Translations under genes and position numbers: made by a program | Part shown: positions 7,182-16,520 of the stretch, piece after piece | Layout: each line of letters begins with the position of its first letter | Numbering within the stretch: position 1 is the first letter of the stretch | NCBI GenBank assembly: GCA_946886855.1 | Contig: CAMPJJ010000009.1 | Coordinates: forward strand, 1-64,000 | Source: an uncultured Roseateles sp. | GTDB taxonomy: Bacteria > Pseudomonadota > Gammaproteobacteria > Burkholderiales > Burkholderiaceae | Length of the DNA stretch: 64,000 nt | Reading direction: 5' to 3' | Notes under the pieces: model-generated | Databases searched by the model: none | Told to the model about the DNA's origin: nothing | Seen by the model: the letters and a program-made list of their open reading frames with translations, nothing else

Positions 7182-8183
7182 TCAATCGGGCTTGATCTTG
7201 GCGCGGGCCACGACCTGCTTCCAGCGCTGCTGCTCCTGCGCGATGAATGCGGTGAACTGCGCGGGCGTGTTGCCGACCGCCTCCGCCGCGTCGTGGCTGA
7301 GGCGCTCACGGGCCGACGCCGAACGGATCGCCTTCACCGATTCGACCGCCAGCTTGTCGGCGTTGGCCTGTGCCAGGTTGGCCGGCGCACACAGGCCGTA
7401 CCACTGCGTCATCTCGAAGCCGGGATATCCCTGTTCCGCCACCGTCGGGACCTCGGGCAGTTGAGGCAGCCGCTCCTTGGAGCCCGTCGCGATGCAACGC
7501 AGCTTGCCCGCCTTGATGAACTGCATGATGGCCGGCGCGCCGACCGAGGCGGCCTCGAGCCGCCCCGCCAGCAGGTCCGTCAACTGCGGGCCGGTGCCGC
7601 GGTACGGCACGTGCAGGATGAAGAGGTCGGCGACCATCTTCAGGTACTCCATCGCCAGGTGCCCCGCGCTGCCGTTGCCCGCCGAACCATAGCTGAACTT
7701 GCCGGGGTTCTTTCGGACGAGCGCCACCCACTCCTTGAGGTTGCGCGCCGGTACGTCGGGATGGACGACATAGAGGCTGGGCACCTTCGCCAGCAGCGTG
7801 ATGGGCTTGAAGTCGCGATTCGGGTCGTAGGGCAGCTTGTCGTAGATGTACGGGTTCACGGCCAAGGTCCCGATATGACCGAGGATCAGCGTGTGCTGGT
7901 CTTCCGCGCGGGCGACCTCGCCCATCGCGATGTTGCCGCCACCGCCGGGCTTGTTGTCGACGTACACGGATTGCCCCAGCGTCTTGCTGAGTTCGGCTGC
8001 CGTGGCGCGGGCGACGATCTCGCTGCTGCCGCCCGGCGCGAAAGGCACGACGAAGCGCACGTTGCGCGACGGCCAGGTCGCTTGCGCCAACGCTGGAAGT
8101 GGCGTGCCGAAGGCGGCGCCCGCGGCACCGAGCGCGGCGGACTGAAGGAGGAAGCGGCGACGGTCCTCGTCGGTGGGGGTCAT
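7182..8183 (-). CDS. Bug/TctC-family periplasmic solute-binding protein
   Basis: This 333-residue extracytoplasmic binding protein has a Tat signal (RRRFLLQ at about 8-14, hydrophobic stretch, ALAQA cleavage region). The mature part starts with WPSRNVRFVVPFAPGGSSE, the Bug-family signature, followed by VDNKPGGGGNIA. Bug proteins bind small carboxylates for tripartite tricarboxylate transporters, but many, like this one, have no transporter genes beside them. It lies tail-to-tail with the peptide exporter, 19 bases apart. The ligand cannot be told from sequence. Confidence 0.92.
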   Translation of the reverse strand: MTPTDEDRRRFLLQSAALGAAGAAFGTPLPALAQATWPSRNVRFVVPFAPGGSSEIVARATAAELSKTLGQSVYVDNKPGGGGNIAMGEVARAEDQHTLILGHIGTLAVNPYIYDKLPYDPNRDFKPITLLAKVPSLYVVHPDVPARNLKEWVALVRKNPGKFSYGSAGNGSAGHLAMEYLKMVADLFILHVPYRGTGPQLTDLLAGRLEAASVGAPAIMQFIKAGKLRCIATGSKERLPQLPEVPTVAEQGYPGFEMTQWYGLCAPANLAQANADKLAVESVKAIRSASARERLSHDAAEAVGNTPAQFTAFIAQEQQRWKQVVARAKIKPD

Positions 8184-8256
8184 GCGGAGTCTCCGATGTG
8201 ATCTTCTGGAAACTCCGACTCTACGTGGGCCGCGCTTTCAATGCGCTGTCGCAGCG

Positions 8257-8559
8257 TCAGTTCGAGAGCGACCCGGCGGCGCCGCCGGAGCCGTCCGGCG
8301 GGGGCGCCGGCATCGTCTGCTCCTCCATCCACCCGAGCCAGCGCATCGCCTGCTCGCGAGACTCGCCGCACATGTCTTCGCTCGGCGCCAGGGAGCCGCA
8401 CACCGAGGGCCGCTCCGGATGTCCGAAGATCTTGCAGCGCAGCGCCTCGTCGAGCTGGATGCAGCGCACCCCGGCCGGCTTGCCGTCGGGCATGCCGGGG
8501 ATCGGGCTGCTGATCGACGGGGCGATGCAGCAGGCGGCGCAGGAGGGGCGGCAATTCAT
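8257..8559 (-). CDS. YkgJ-family cysteine-cluster protein
   Basis: This 100-residue protein has the Cys pattern of the YkgJ (CxxCxxxCC) group. It opens with [14 protein letters not shown], and further Cys residues come at RCIQLD, RCKIFG, SVCGSL and DMCGES, probably for zinc or an iron-sulfur cluster. The frame opens further upstream, but the ATG at 8559, right before NCRPSC, is the usual family start. The C-terminal tail is Gly/Pro-rich. Its biochemical role is not established. It lies 73 bases downstream of the start of the Bug gene, on the same strand. Confidence 0.82.
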   Translation of the reverse strand: MNCRPSCAACCIAPSISSPIPGMPDGKPAGVRCIQLDEALRCKIFGHPERPSVCGSLAPSEDMCGESREQAMRWLGWMEEQTMPAPPPDGSGGAAGSLSN

Positions 8560-8633
8560 GGGAGAGCGATTGTCGCCGCCCGTCCACGAGCGTCGCCAAC
8601 AAGGTCCGTGCGGCATGCCCCTGAGGCAGTGAC

Positions 8634-8642
8634 TTATCCACA
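8634..8642 (+). promoter_or_regulatory. perfect DnaA box upstream of mnmG
   Basis: TTATCCACA matches the DnaA-box consensus exactly. It lies in the 212-base gap between the YkgJ-type gene and mnmG. A single box may regulate mnmG, or it may be chance. It is listed because it sits in the chromosome-maintenance block. Confidence 0.45.
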
Positions 8643-8771
8643 GCCCCGCGTAAAATCATGCCCTTCCCTCATCTGAACGCCAGCCGGCTGCCCGTCGCCT
8701 GATTTCGCGCGCTGCGCGCGTCGCGATGGCCTCGATCCCCTTCGATCGCCGATTCCGCTGGACGCCTTGCC

Positions 8772-10736
8772 ATGCTTTATCCCAAAGAGTTCGACGTGAT
8801 CGTGGTCGGTGGCGGCCATGCCGGCACCGAGGCCGCGCTGGCTGCCGCCCGCATGGGCGTCAGCACGCTGCTGCTGACCCACAACATCGAGACGCTCGGC
8901 CAGATGAGCTGCAACCCGTCGATCGGCGGGATTGGCAAGGGGCATCTGGTCAAGGAGGTCGACGCCCTGGGCGGCGCGATGGCCGCGGCGACTGACGAGG
9001 CTGGCATCCAGTTCCGCATCCTCAACGGCTCCAAGGGACCGGCGGTCCGCGCCACCCGCGCGCAGGCCGACCGCATCCTCTACAAGGCCGCCATCCGCCA
9101 CCGGCTGGAGAACCAGCCCCATCTGATGCTGTTCCAGCAGGCGGTGGACGACCTGATGGTGGAAGGCGATCGCGTCGTCGGCGCCGTGACCCAGTCGGGC
9201 CTGCGCTTCCGCGCACGGGCCGTCGTGCTGACGGCGGGCACCTTCCTCGACGGCAAGATCCACATCGGCCTCGAGAACTACGCCGCCGGGCGTGCCGGCG
9301 ACCCGCCGGCGGTGTCGCTGTCGGGGCGGCTCAAGGAACTCAAGCTGCCGCAAGGCCGCCTGAAGACCGGCACTCCGCCGCGCCTGGACGGTCGCACCAT
9401 CGACTTTTCCCAGTGCGCCGAGCAGCCCGGCGATCTGGACCCGGTGCCGGTCTTCAGCTTCATGGGCAACGCCGCGCAGCATCCGCGGCAGCTGCCCTGC
9501 TGGATCACCCACACCAACGAGCGCACGCACGAGATCATCCGCTCCGGTTTCGACCGCAGCCCGATGTTCACCGGCGTCATCGAAGGCGTCGGTCCGCGCT
9601 ATTGCCCGTCCATCGAAGACAAGGTCAACCGCTTCGCCGACAAGAACTCACACCAGATCTTCCTGGAGCCTGAGGGTTTGACGACGCATGAGTTCTATCC
9701 GAACGGGATCTCGACCTCCCTGCCCTTCGACGTCCAGCTGGCAGCCGTCCAGTCGATCCCCGGCCTGGAGAACGCGCACATCCTGCGCCCGGGCTATGCC
9801 ATCGAGTACGACTACTTCGACCCTCGCGAACTGAAGTCCAGCTTCGAGACGCGCGCCATCAGCGGTCTGTTCTTCGCCGGTCAGATCAACGGGACGACCG
9901 GGTATGAGGAGGCCGCTGCCCAGGGCCTGTTCGCAGGATTGAATGCCGCGCTCCAAGTCCAGGGCAAGGACGCCTGGCTGCCCAGCCGCGATCAGGCCTA
10001 CCTGGGCGTGTTGGTGGACGACCTGATCACCAAGGGCGTCACCGAGCCCTATCGCATGTTCACGAGCCGCGCCGAGTTCCGCTTGCAGCTCCGCGAGGAC
10101 AACGCCGACATGCGCTTGACCGAGGCGGGCCGCCAACTGGGCTTGGTGGACGACGCGCGTTGGGACGCCTTCAACCGTAAGCGGGATGCTGTTTCACGTG
10201 AAACAGAGAAGCTGAAGTCTACTTGGGTCAATCCGAACCTCCTTCCGGCGGCTGATGCCGAGCGGCTCGTGGGCAAGGCGCTCGAACGTGAGTACAACCT
10301 GATCGACCTGCTGCGTCGACCTGGCGTCACGTTCGACACGATCTCCGAGGTGGCGTCCATTGCCCGACCGGCCGCAGGGGTCACGCGCGCTGCCCTCACC
10401 GCATCGCTGGGGAGCGACCTCGCGGCCGCCGTGATCGAGCAGTTGGAAGTCGGCGTCAAGTACGCCGGCTACATCAGCAAGCAGCAGGAAGACGTGGCGC
10501 GTGCATCGAATTACGAGCATCTGAAACTGCCCGACGATCTCGACTACGGCCTGGTCACCGCGCTGTCCTTCGAAGCTCGCCAGAAGTTGGGAAAACACCG
10601 CCCGGAGACGCTGGGTCAAGCGTCACGGATCTCCGGCATCACGCCGGCGTCGATCTCGCTGCTGTTGATCCACCTGCGCAAGGGCCGCTTCAAGGGCTTC
10701 ACCGATCACGCGACGATCGACTCGACCGCCGCCTGA
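8772..10736 (+). CDS. mnmG: MnmG (GidA), tRNA uridine-34 modification enzyme subunit
   Basis: This 654-residue FAD protein works with MnmE to put carboxymethylaminomethyl groups on U34 of certain tRNAs. The dinucleotide-binding motif [19 protein letters not shown] (about residues 11-29), the [15 protein letters not shown] block, the DGRTIDFSQ region and the C-terminal [13 protein letters not shown] region all fit MnmG at normal length. A perfect parS site lies inside it at 10190-10205. It is followed 33 bases later by rsmG, the classic order near the replication origin. Confidence 0.97.
   Translation: MLYPKEFDVIVVGGGHAGTEAALAAARMGVSTLLLTHNIETLGQMSCNPSIGGIGKGHLVKEVDALGGAMAAATDEAGIQFRILNGSKGPAVRATRAQADRILYKAAIRHRLENQPHLMLFQQAVDDLMVEGDRVVGAVTQSGLRFRARAVVLTAGTFLDGKIHIGLENYAAGRAGDPPAVSLSGRLKELKLPQGRLKTGTPPRLDGRTIDFSQCAEQPGDLDPVPVFSFMGNAAQHPRQLPCWITHTNERTHEIIRSGFDRSPMFTGVIEGVGPRYCPSIEDKVNRFADKNSHQIFLEPEGLTTHEFYPNGISTSLPFDVQLAAVQSIPGLENAHILRPGYAIEYDYFDPRELKSSFETRAISGLFFAGQINGTTGYEEAAAQGLFAGLNAALQVQGKDAWLPSRDQAYLGVLVDDLITKGVTEPYRMFTSRAEFRLQLREDNADMRLTEAGRQLGLVDDARWDAFNRKRDAVSRETEKLKSTWVNPNLLPAADAERLVGKALEREYNLIDLLRRPGVTFDTISEVASIARPAAGVTRAALTASLGSDLAAAVIEQLEVGVKYAGYISKQQEDVARASNYEHLKLPDDLDYGLVTALSFEARQKLGKHRPETLGQASRISGITPASISLLLIHLRKGRFKGFTDHATIDSTAA
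10190..10205. promoter_or_regulatory. parS: parS centromere site inside mnmG
   Basis: TGTTTCACGTGAAACA is the perfect 16-base palindromic parS consensus bound by chromosomal ParB. It is embedded in mnmG coding sequence, where it encodes VSRET. parA and parB lie 1.3 and 5 kb away, so this is very likely a working nucleation site for ParB. Confidence 0.93.
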
Positions 10737-10769
10737 TCCGTCCCTCTGCCGTCCTCTTCCGTCCCATCG

Positions 10770-11438
10770 ATGACCGACCTCGACCTCCGCTCCCGCCTCG
10801 CCAACGCCGCCGACACGCTTGGGCTCGGCCTCACCGATGAGCAACTCGACCGGCTGATCGCCTATCTCGGACTGCTGTCGAAATGGAACAAGGTCTACAA
10901 CCTGACGGCCGTCCGCGATCCTGAGGCGATGCTGACGCAGCATCTGGTGGACAGCCTCAGCGTGATCCCGCCCCTGCGTCGTCATGCCGCCGGCCAAGCG
11001 CTGCGGTTGATGGACGTGGGCAGCGGCGGCGGCCTGCCCGGCGTGGTCATCGCCATCTGCGATCCGACGATCGCCGTCACCTGCGTCGATACCGTCGGCA
11101 AGAAAGCCTTCTTCATCGCGCAGGTCGCCGCCGAGATCGGGCTGCCCAACCTGCACGCAGAACATTCGCGTGTGGAACAGCTGAAGACGGCGCCCTTCGA
11201 TGTCATCACGTCCAGAGCTTTCGCCTCATTGTCGGACTTCACCGAGTGGACCCGCATGCACCTGAAGCCAGGCGCGGTGTGGGCGGCGATGAAGGGGCAG
11301 CACCCGACCGACGAGATCGCGGAGCTCGCCAAACGCGCACCGGATCTGTCCGTGTTCCACGTGGAACAGCTGGACGTCCCGGGGCTGGATGCTCAACGGT
11401 GTCTGCTCTGGATCCGTCCAACCGCCGCCATCGGTTAA
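10770..11438 (+). CDS. rsmG: RsmG, 16S rRNA G527 methyltransferase
   Basis: This 222-residue SAM-dependent enzyme makes m7G527 in 16S rRNA. The RsmG hallmarks are visible: KWNKVYNLTAVRDPE (about 45-58), HLVDSLSV, and the SAM-binding MDVGSGGGLPGVVIAI motif (about 79-94). SRAFASLSDF follows. The length is normal. It contains a parS site near its 3' end and sits between mnmG and parA. Confidence 0.97.
   Translation: MTDLDLRSRLANAADTLGLGLTDEQLDRLIAYLGLLSKWNKVYNLTAVRDPEAMLTQHLVDSLSVIPPLRRHAAGQALRLMDVGSGGGLPGVVIAICDPTIAVTCVDTVGKKAFFIAQVAAEIGLPNLHAEHSRVEQLKTAPFDVITSRAFASLSDFTEWTRMHLKPGAVWAAMKGQHPTDEIAELAKRAPDLSVFHVEQLDVPGLDAQRCLLWIRPTAAIG
11353..11368. promoter_or_regulatory. parS: second parS site, inside rsmG
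   Basis: TGTTCCACGTGGAACA is a perfect 16-base palindrome that fits the parS consensus TGTTYCACGTGRAACA. It lies inside the rsmG coding region, 1.16 kb from the first parS and 110 bases before parA. Confidence 0.9.
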
Positions 11439-11477
11439 GCTCCGCCCCTCCGAGAGCCCCCTGCTGACCGACGATTC

Positions 11478-12251
11478 ATGGCCAAGATCTTTTGCGTTGC
11501 GAACCAAAAAGGTGGCGTCGGCAAGACGACCACCACCGTGAATCTGGCTGCAGGGCTGGCCAAGGTGGGACAACGGGTGCTGGTGGTCGATCTGGACCCT
11601 CAAGGCAATGCCACGATGGGCTCGGGCATCGACAAGCGGGCCCTGTCGCTGACGGTCTATGACGTGCTGCTGGAGTCGGCCACCCTCGCCGAAGCGCGTC
11701 AGCGCAGCGAAAAAGCCGGCTACGACGTGCTGGGCGCCAACCGTGAACTGGCCGGCGCCGAAGTCGAACTGGTCGAACTGGACCGGCGCGAGCAGCGCCT
11801 GAAGACGGCATTGGCGGCCTCGGCCCAGGACTACGATTTCATCCTGATCGACTGCCCGCCGTCGCTGTCGATGCTGACGCTGAACGGTTTGTGTTCGGCC
11901 CACGGCGTCGTCGTCCCGATGCAGTGCGAGTACTTCGCGCTGGAAGGTCTGACCGACCTGGTCAACACCATCAAGCAGATCCACGCCAACCTGAATCCGG
12001 ACCTCCAGATCATCGGCCTGCTGCGGGTCATGTTTGATCCGCGCATCACGCTGCAGCAGCAGGTGAGCGAGCAGCTGAAGGCGCATTTCGGCGAGAAGGT
12101 CTTCGACACCGTCATCCCCCGCAATGTCCGTCTGGCCGAGGCGCCCAGCTACGGCCTGCCGGGCGTCGTCTTCGACGGCAGCTCCAAGGGGGCGCAAGCC
12201 TTCGTCGATTTCGCCAAGGAAATGGTGAAGCGCGTCGGCGCCATGCGTTGA
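11478..12251 (+). CDS. parA: ParA chromosome-partitioning ATPase
   Basis: This 257-residue Walker-type ATPase segregates chromosome origins with ParB bound at parS. The deviant Walker A KGGVGKTTTTVNLA (about 11-24) includes the signature lysine. Switch I VDLDPQGNATMGSG and Walker B-like LIDCPPSLSMLT follow. The length and sequence fit chromosomal ParA/Soj. Unusually, parB is not the next gene: about 2.9 kb of other genes, some on the opposite strand, lie between. Confidence 0.97.
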   Translation: MAKIFCVANQKGGVGKTTTTVNLAAGLAKVGQRVLVVDLDPQGNATMGSGIDKRALSLTVYDVLLESATLAEARQRSEKAGYDVLGANRELAGAEVELVELDRREQRLKTALAASAQDYDFILIDCPPSLSMLTLNGLCSAHGVVVPMQCEYFALEGLTDLVNTIKQIHANLNPDLQIIGLLRVMFDPRITLQQQVSEQLKAHFGEKVFDTVIPRNVRLAEAPSYGLPGVVFDGSSKGAQAFVDFAKEMVKRVGAMR

Positions 12252-12266
12252 ACGACGTGCTGAGCG

Positions 12267-13052
12267 ATGTCCCCCGAGCTGGACGCCCTCGCATGCCGCG
12301 CCGAACTGGCCGGCCTGAACGCGGCGTCCGCGCCACGTGAAGCCCAGGTCGAGGGCTGGCTGCTGCGCCTGTCGCCGGGCAAGGCCAAGCGTTCACGGTG
12401 CGTGAACGCGCTGGCGGGCGGCGCCCTCCCCCTCGATGAGGTGCTCCGCCGCTGCCGCCTCAGCTTCGATCGAGCCGGGCTGCCGCTGATCCTCCGCCTC
12501 ACGCCCTTCAGCAAGCCGACCGACCTCGACGACGAGCTCGCCGCGAGGGGTTGGACACGCTTCGATCCAGCCGACGTGATGGTCCTGCCGGCGCTGGACA
12601 ACTTCAACGATCCGGGCGGACTGACGCCCCTCCGTCCTGCGGAATATGCGGCACTGATCGGCACACTGCGCGGCTCGAGCGCAGAAGAGATCGACGGCCA
12701 TGCGCAGCGTCTCGAGCAGGCCAGCGTGCCGCATCAGGCTTTCAAGATGGCACAAGGTGATGCGCTGCTCGCTTGCGGGCAGATCGCCATCGACCCCGGA
12801 CCGGGAGGGACACCGGCCGGTGGCATGGCGGGGCTCTTCGACATCTTCACGCCGGACGGGCAGCGCGGTCGCGGGCATGGGTTCCGGCTCTGTGCGGCCC
12901 TGCTGGCCGAGGCGCGCCGCCAGGGTGCCCTCAGCGCGTATCTGCAGGTCGGGGCTGACAATGCCTCCGCGCAACGGCTCTACGCCCGTCTGGGCTTCCT
13001 GCAGGCCTATCGCTACCACTACCGGAGCGATGACCCGCGCGCGTGGGCGTAA
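12267..13052 (+). CDS. GNAT-family N-acetyltransferase (261 aa)
   Basis: This 261-residue protein has a poorly conserved N-terminal half and a C-terminal GNAT fold. In the fold, LFDIFTPDGQRGRGHGFRL (about 190-209) forms the acetyl-CoA motif A. ASAQRLYARLGFLQAYRYHYR is the motif B region that ends GNAT domains. It starts 15 bases after parA on the same strand, so it may be co-transcribed. The substrate is unknown. Confidence 0.85.
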   Translation: MSPELDALACRAELAGLNAASAPREAQVEGWLLRLSPGKAKRSRCVNALAGGALPLDEVLRRCRLSFDRAGLPLILRLTPFSKPTDLDDELAARGWTRFDPADVMVLPALDNFNDPGGLTPLRPAEYAALIGTLRGSSAEEIDGHAQRLEQASVPHQAFKMAQGDALLACGQIAIDPGPGGTPAGGMAGLFDIFTPDGQRGRGHGFRLCAALLAEARRQGALSAYLQVGADNASAQRLYARLGFLQAYRYHYRSDDPRAWA

Positions 13053-13055
13053 GGG

Positions 13056-13505
13056 CTAGTCCCGCGCCTGCCAGACCTTCAACAGCGTGTGGCGGGTGAA
13101 GCCCGGCACGAAGTCGTGCACATGGCTGATGCAGGCATAACCGAGGTGCTCATACATCTCCGCGGTCTCGTCGAGCAGCGTCTCGATGAGCGCGTCGACG
13201 CAACCCCGCTTCAACGCCATCGCTTCCAGTTGTCGAAGGCAGTCGCCGCCGATGCCTTGCCCGCGATGATCCGCGTCCACCCACAGGTAGCCGACATACA
13301 GACGCTGAAACTCGGTCCGCCCGAAGGCGCCGGCAATCAACGCATCGCCGTCGTACAAGGCCACGGCGATGTCTTCCGCGTCGCTGCCCTGCGCCTGTTG
13401 GCGACCGTAGGCGATGACGCCTTCGCGGATGGCGTCGAGGTCGTGCCGCGGAACGGCGCCATCCCGACGCCATTCACGGCCACCGACCGCCGTCGACGAC
13501 GCCAT
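13056..13505 (-). CDS. GNAT-family N-acetyltransferase (149 aa)
   Basis: This is a single-domain acetyltransferase. It has the LYVGYLWVDADHRGQGIGGDCLRQLEAMA motif A region (about 68-95) with the Q/RGxG-type acetyl-CoA loop HRGQGIG. A C-terminal YEHLGYACISHVHDF follows. Its ATG shares a base with the stop of argC (TGATG), so the two are translated from one message. The substrate is unknown; it lies convergent to the other GNAT gene. Confidence 0.85.
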   Translation of the reverse strand: MASSTAVGGREWRRDGAVPRHDLDAIREGVIAYGRQQAQGSDAEDIAVALYDGDALIAGAFGRTEFQRLYVGYLWVDADHRGQGIGGDCLRQLEAMALKRGCVDALIETLLDETAEMYEHLGYACISHVHDFVPGFTRHTLLKVWQARD

Positions 13506-14470
13506 CAGATGCCGTTGACGTCAGGACCGGTCAGGCCCAGCGACTCTTCCACGCCCAGGTGCACGTTCATGCTCTGGACCGCGGCACCGCTGGCACCCTT
13601 GCCCAGGTTGTCCAGACGGGCCATCACGAGGATCTGCTGCTCGCTGCCGAACACGAACAGATCCACGTTGTTCGTGTCGTTGCAAGCCTGCACGTCGAAG
13701 AAACCGACGGCCAGCGTGTCCGCATCGCGCAGCGGTTTCACGTGGATGAAGCGCTCACCCTCGTAGTGCGCTGCCAGCGCATCCCGGACCTGCTGCGGCG
13801 TGGTGCCGGCGCGCAGCTGGCTCAGATGCAGCGGCACTGTGACCGCCAGACCCTTGTAGAAGCTGGAGACGATGGGCATGAACACCGGCGCGGTCGTCAG
13901 ACCGGTGTGCGCCATCATTTCCGGCAGATGCTTGTGGGCCAGTCCCAGCGCGTAAGGACGCGGCGCGATCAGCTTGGGATTCCCGCCCGCCTCGTACTCC
14001 GCGATCATCGACTTGCCGCCGCCCGAGTAGCCGGTGATCGACGTCGCCGTGACCAGCGCATCCGCCGGCAGCAGGCCGGCATCGACCAGCGGACGCACCG
14101 CCAGGATGAAGGCGCTGGCATGGCAGCCCGGGTTGGCGATGCGCTTCGATTCACGGATCGCGGCGCGCTGGCCCCTGGCCAGTTCCGGCAGGCCGAAGGC
14201 CCAGCCCGGCGCCGTGCGGTGCGCGGTGCTGGCGTCGATCAGGCAGGTCCGGGGATTCGTGATCATGGCGGCCGCCTCGCGCGAGGCGGCATCCGGCAGG
14301 CACAGGAAGGCGACGTCGGCGGCATTCAGCAGGCGGGCGCGCTCGGCGGCATCCTTGCGCTTGTCGGCGTCGATGCGCAGCACCTCGATGTCGGCGCGCT
14401 GGGCCAGATATTCATTGATGCGCAGGCCGGTCGTGCCTTCCTGCCCGTCGACATACACCGCGTACTTCAT
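13505..14470 (-). CDS. argC: N-acetyl-gamma-glutamyl-phosphate reductase, short type 2
   Basis: This 321-residue NADPH-dependent enzyme carries out the third step of arginine synthesis. The start at 14470 gives [22 protein letters not shown], the family N-terminus; the frame stays open upstream but without family residues. GCHASAFIL includes the catalytic Cys and [13 protein letters not shown] follows. This is the compact ArgC form (TIGR01851-like) rather than the longer common form. It heads a two-gene unit with the small acetyltransferase. Confidence 0.93.
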   Translation of the reverse strand: MKYAVYVDGQEGTTGLRINEYLAQRADIEVLRIDADKRKDAAERARLLNAADVAFLCLPDAASREAAAMITNPRTCLIDASTAHRTAPGWAFGLPELARGQRAAIRESKRIANPGCHASAFILAVRPLVDAGLLPADALVTATSITGYSGGGKSMIAEYEAGGNPKLIAPRPYALGLAHKHLPEMMAHTGLTTAPVFMPIVSSFYKGLAVTVPLHLSQLRAGTTPQQVRDALAAHYEGERFIHVKPLRDADTLAVGFFDVQACNDTNNVDLFVFGSEQQILVMARLDNLGKGASGAAVQSMNVHLGVEESLGLTGPDVNGI

Positions 14471-14538
14471 CGCCGCTCCTGCAAAATCCGCTGCCTCCGG
14501 GACCCTCCCGAAGAAAGCGCGAAGCATAAGGCCAACCG

Positions 14539-15129
14539 ATGTCGACACACGCCATTCCGCCGAATGACCCGGACCTCTCCCCGATCACGCGACCCGTCTA
14601 CCTGCTGCCGGGGTGGATGAACTCCGATCCCGACCATTGGCAGAGCGGATGGCAACGGCTCCACGGCGACACGCGCGTCGAGCAGAACGACTGGGAATGG
14701 CCGCGCCGCGGCGATTGGATGGCCCGCCTCGACGAAGTCCTGCAGCAGGACGGCCGCCTGGATGATCAACCGGCGCTGCTGGTGGCACACAGCCTCGGCT
14801 GTCAGCTGGTGGCCGCCTGGGCGGAACACTCCTCCCACACGCGTCGGGTCGCAGGCGCCCTGCTGGTCGCCCCCCCGGACACCGAGCGGGAGGAAATGCC
14901 GCCTCAACTGCACAACTGGCGGCCGATCCGGCGCCCTCGGCTGCCCTTCCCCGCCATCGTCGTCGCGTCGAACGACGATCCCTTCTGCGCCCCCGAACGC
15001 GCCGCCGGCATGGCGGCGGACTGGGGCGCGGAATTCGTCCTGGCGGGGCCGCTGGGGCACATCAATGCCCAGTCCGGCCTCGGCGTCTGGCCGGAGGGCC
15101 GCGCGATGCTGAAGCGCCTCGCGGGCTGA
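14539..15129 (+). CDS. RBBP9/YdeN-type alpha/beta hydrolase (copy 1)
   Basis: This 196-residue serine hydrolase starts with [19 protein letters not shown]. It carries the nucleophile elbow [11 protein letters not shown] (Ser in HSLG) near residue 80, an Asp in ASNDDPF, and the His in [13 protein letters not shown], which complete a triad. It resembles the YdeN/RBBP9 family of small hydrolases of unclear substrate. A paralogue is encoded at 33110-33730. It lies divergent to argC and 62 bases before parB. Confidence 0.88.
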   Translation: MSTHAIPPNDPDLSPITRPVYLLPGWMNSDPDHWQSGWQRLHGDTRVEQNDWEWPRRGDWMARLDEVLQQDGRLDDQPALLVAHSLGCQLVAAWAEHSSHTRRVAGALLVAPPDTEREEMPPQLHNWRPIRRPRLPFPAIVVASNDDPFCAPERAAGMAADWGAEFVLAGPLGHINAQSGLGVWPEGRAMLKRLAG

Positions 15130-15191
15130 TTCCGACGCCACCCCCCATCGGGCCGACGGCCCTGCCATGGAATCGCGGAGAATCGCGCCCC

Positions 15192-16100
15192 ATGGCGACA
15201 AAGAAACCCAAGGGCCTGGGCATGGGCCTGGAGGCCCTGCTCGGCCCCAAAGTGAGCGACGCACCGGCGGTGCGCGAAGGCGAACCCGGCGTGCTGCCGC
15301 TGGCGCAGATGCAGGCCGGCAAGTACCAGCCGCGCACCCGCATGGATGAGGGCTCGCTCTACGAGCTGGCCGAGAGCATCAAGGCGCAAGGGATCATGCA
15401 GCCGATCCTGGTGCGTCCGATCGCTCCCAACGGCGCGGTCCGGTACGAGATCATCGCCGGCGAACGGCGTTTCCGCGCCGCGAAGCTGGCTGGCCTGGCC
15501 GAGGTGCCGGTGCTGGTCAAGCCGGTGCCGGACGAGGCCGCCGCCGCGATGGCGCTGATCGAGAACATCCAGCGCGAGGACCTCAATGCGCTGGAAGAAG
15601 CGCAGGGCCTGAAGCGGCTGGTCGACGAATTCGGGCTGACCCACGACCAGGCCGCGCAGGCGGTGGGCCGCTCGCGCAGCGCGGCGTCCAACCTGCTGCG
15701 CCTGCTGAATCTGGCCGAACCGGTCCAGGACATGCTGATGGCCGGCGACATCGACATGGGCCACGCACGCGCGCTGCTGGCCTTGGACGGTGCCCACCAG
15801 ATCACCAGCGCGACCGAGATCGCGGCGAAGAAGCTGAGCGTGCGCGAAGCCGAGAAGCTCGTCCAGCGACAGCAAGGTGGCGGCCGCCAGGCGCCGCTGC
15901 TGCGCGTGAAGGCGAACAAGAGCCGCGACGTGCTCAGACTCGAGGAACAACTGTCGGACCTGCTGACGGCGCAGGTCGAGATCCGCGTCAAGAAGAAGAC
16001 CAAGCGCGGCGAACAGGGCGAGGTCGCGATCAGCTTCGGCTCGCTCGACGAACTGAACGGCTTGCTGCAAAAACTCCGCCCGGCAGGCGCGGACGAGTGA
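15192..16100 (+). CDS. parB: ParB chromosome-partitioning protein
   Basis: This 302-residue CTP-dependent DNA clamp loads at parS. After a basic N-terminus (KKPKGLGMGLEALLG) come the CTPase motifs YQPRTRMDEGSLYELAESI and GERRFRAAKLAG, ENIQREDLNALEEA, and the helix-turn-helix GLTHDQAAQAVGRSRSAASN that reads parS. A C-terminal dimer domain ends it. Its targets, two parS sites, lie 4-5 kb upstream in rsmG and mnmG. It is separated from parA by four genes. Confidence 0.97.
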   Translation: MATKKPKGLGMGLEALLGPKVSDAPAVREGEPGVLPLAQMQAGKYQPRTRMDEGSLYELAESIKAQGIMQPILVRPIAPNGAVRYEIIAGERRFRAAKLAGLAEVPVLVKPVPDEAAAAMALIENIQREDLNALEEAQGLKRLVDEFGLTHDQAAQAVGRSRSAASNLLRLLNLAEPVQDMLMAGDIDMGHARALLALDGAHQITSATEIAAKKLSVREAEKLVQRQQGGGRQAPLLRVKANKSRDVLRLEEQLSDLLTAQVEIRVKKKTKRGEQGEVAISFGSLDELNGLLQKLRPAGADE

Positions 16101-16520
16101 ACCCCGCGAGCCTCCCGCCGGGGCTCGCCCAACAGCCAATCCGCAAGAATGGCACGCGGGATGCGTGCTGTCTTCTTCGTACTTCCCACAGGTGCCCCAC
16201 GTCGGGGGATCGTCAACTTTCACGCTTCACAGGCGTTGGACATGGGAGTACAACGGGGTCATGTCTTGCTATCGCGCATCGCTTCCGATGGGCGTAGCAT
16301 GACCCGTAAAAGCCGCACCCCCCTCGCGGTCGTCGCGCGTGCCCTCACACACGCGGCGCTCTTTGGACCAGCATGGGCTGGCCGTTTGCTGACAGCTTGC
16401 TGAGCTCGGAAAGCTCTGATGACGCCTTGAGTCATGGACGTCGCCAGAACTTCCTGGACGATGCGAGGTCCGTTGTCGCACGGACGCGCGTCGCCTCCCA
16501 ATGAACCACTGGAGGTCAGC
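16101..16520. other. intergenic region between parB and prkA
   Basis: In these 420 bases I see no convincing gene. An 84-codon open frame at 16149-16403 has no good ribosome-binding site and no family resemblance. A GC-rich inverted repeat (GCGAGCC with GGCTCGC) just after parB, about 16106-16128, could end transcription but has no T-run. The rest probably holds the prkA promoter. GGAGG at 16511-16515 serves the prkA ATG. Confidence 0.5.

Noticed and set aside
8180..8659. A 159-codon minus-strand frame over the YkgJ-type gene
   Set aside because: It is Arg/Ala/Gly-rich in the wrong frame; the Cys-cluster protein in another frame is the real gene.
11164..11179. A possible third parS site in rsmG
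   Set aside because: Only the right half (GTGGAACA-like) matches; the left half differs at most positions, so ParB nucleation is unlikely.
16149..16403. An 84-codon frame between parB and prkA
   Set aside because: No ribosome-binding site, no family likeness, and composition like translated non-coding DNA.
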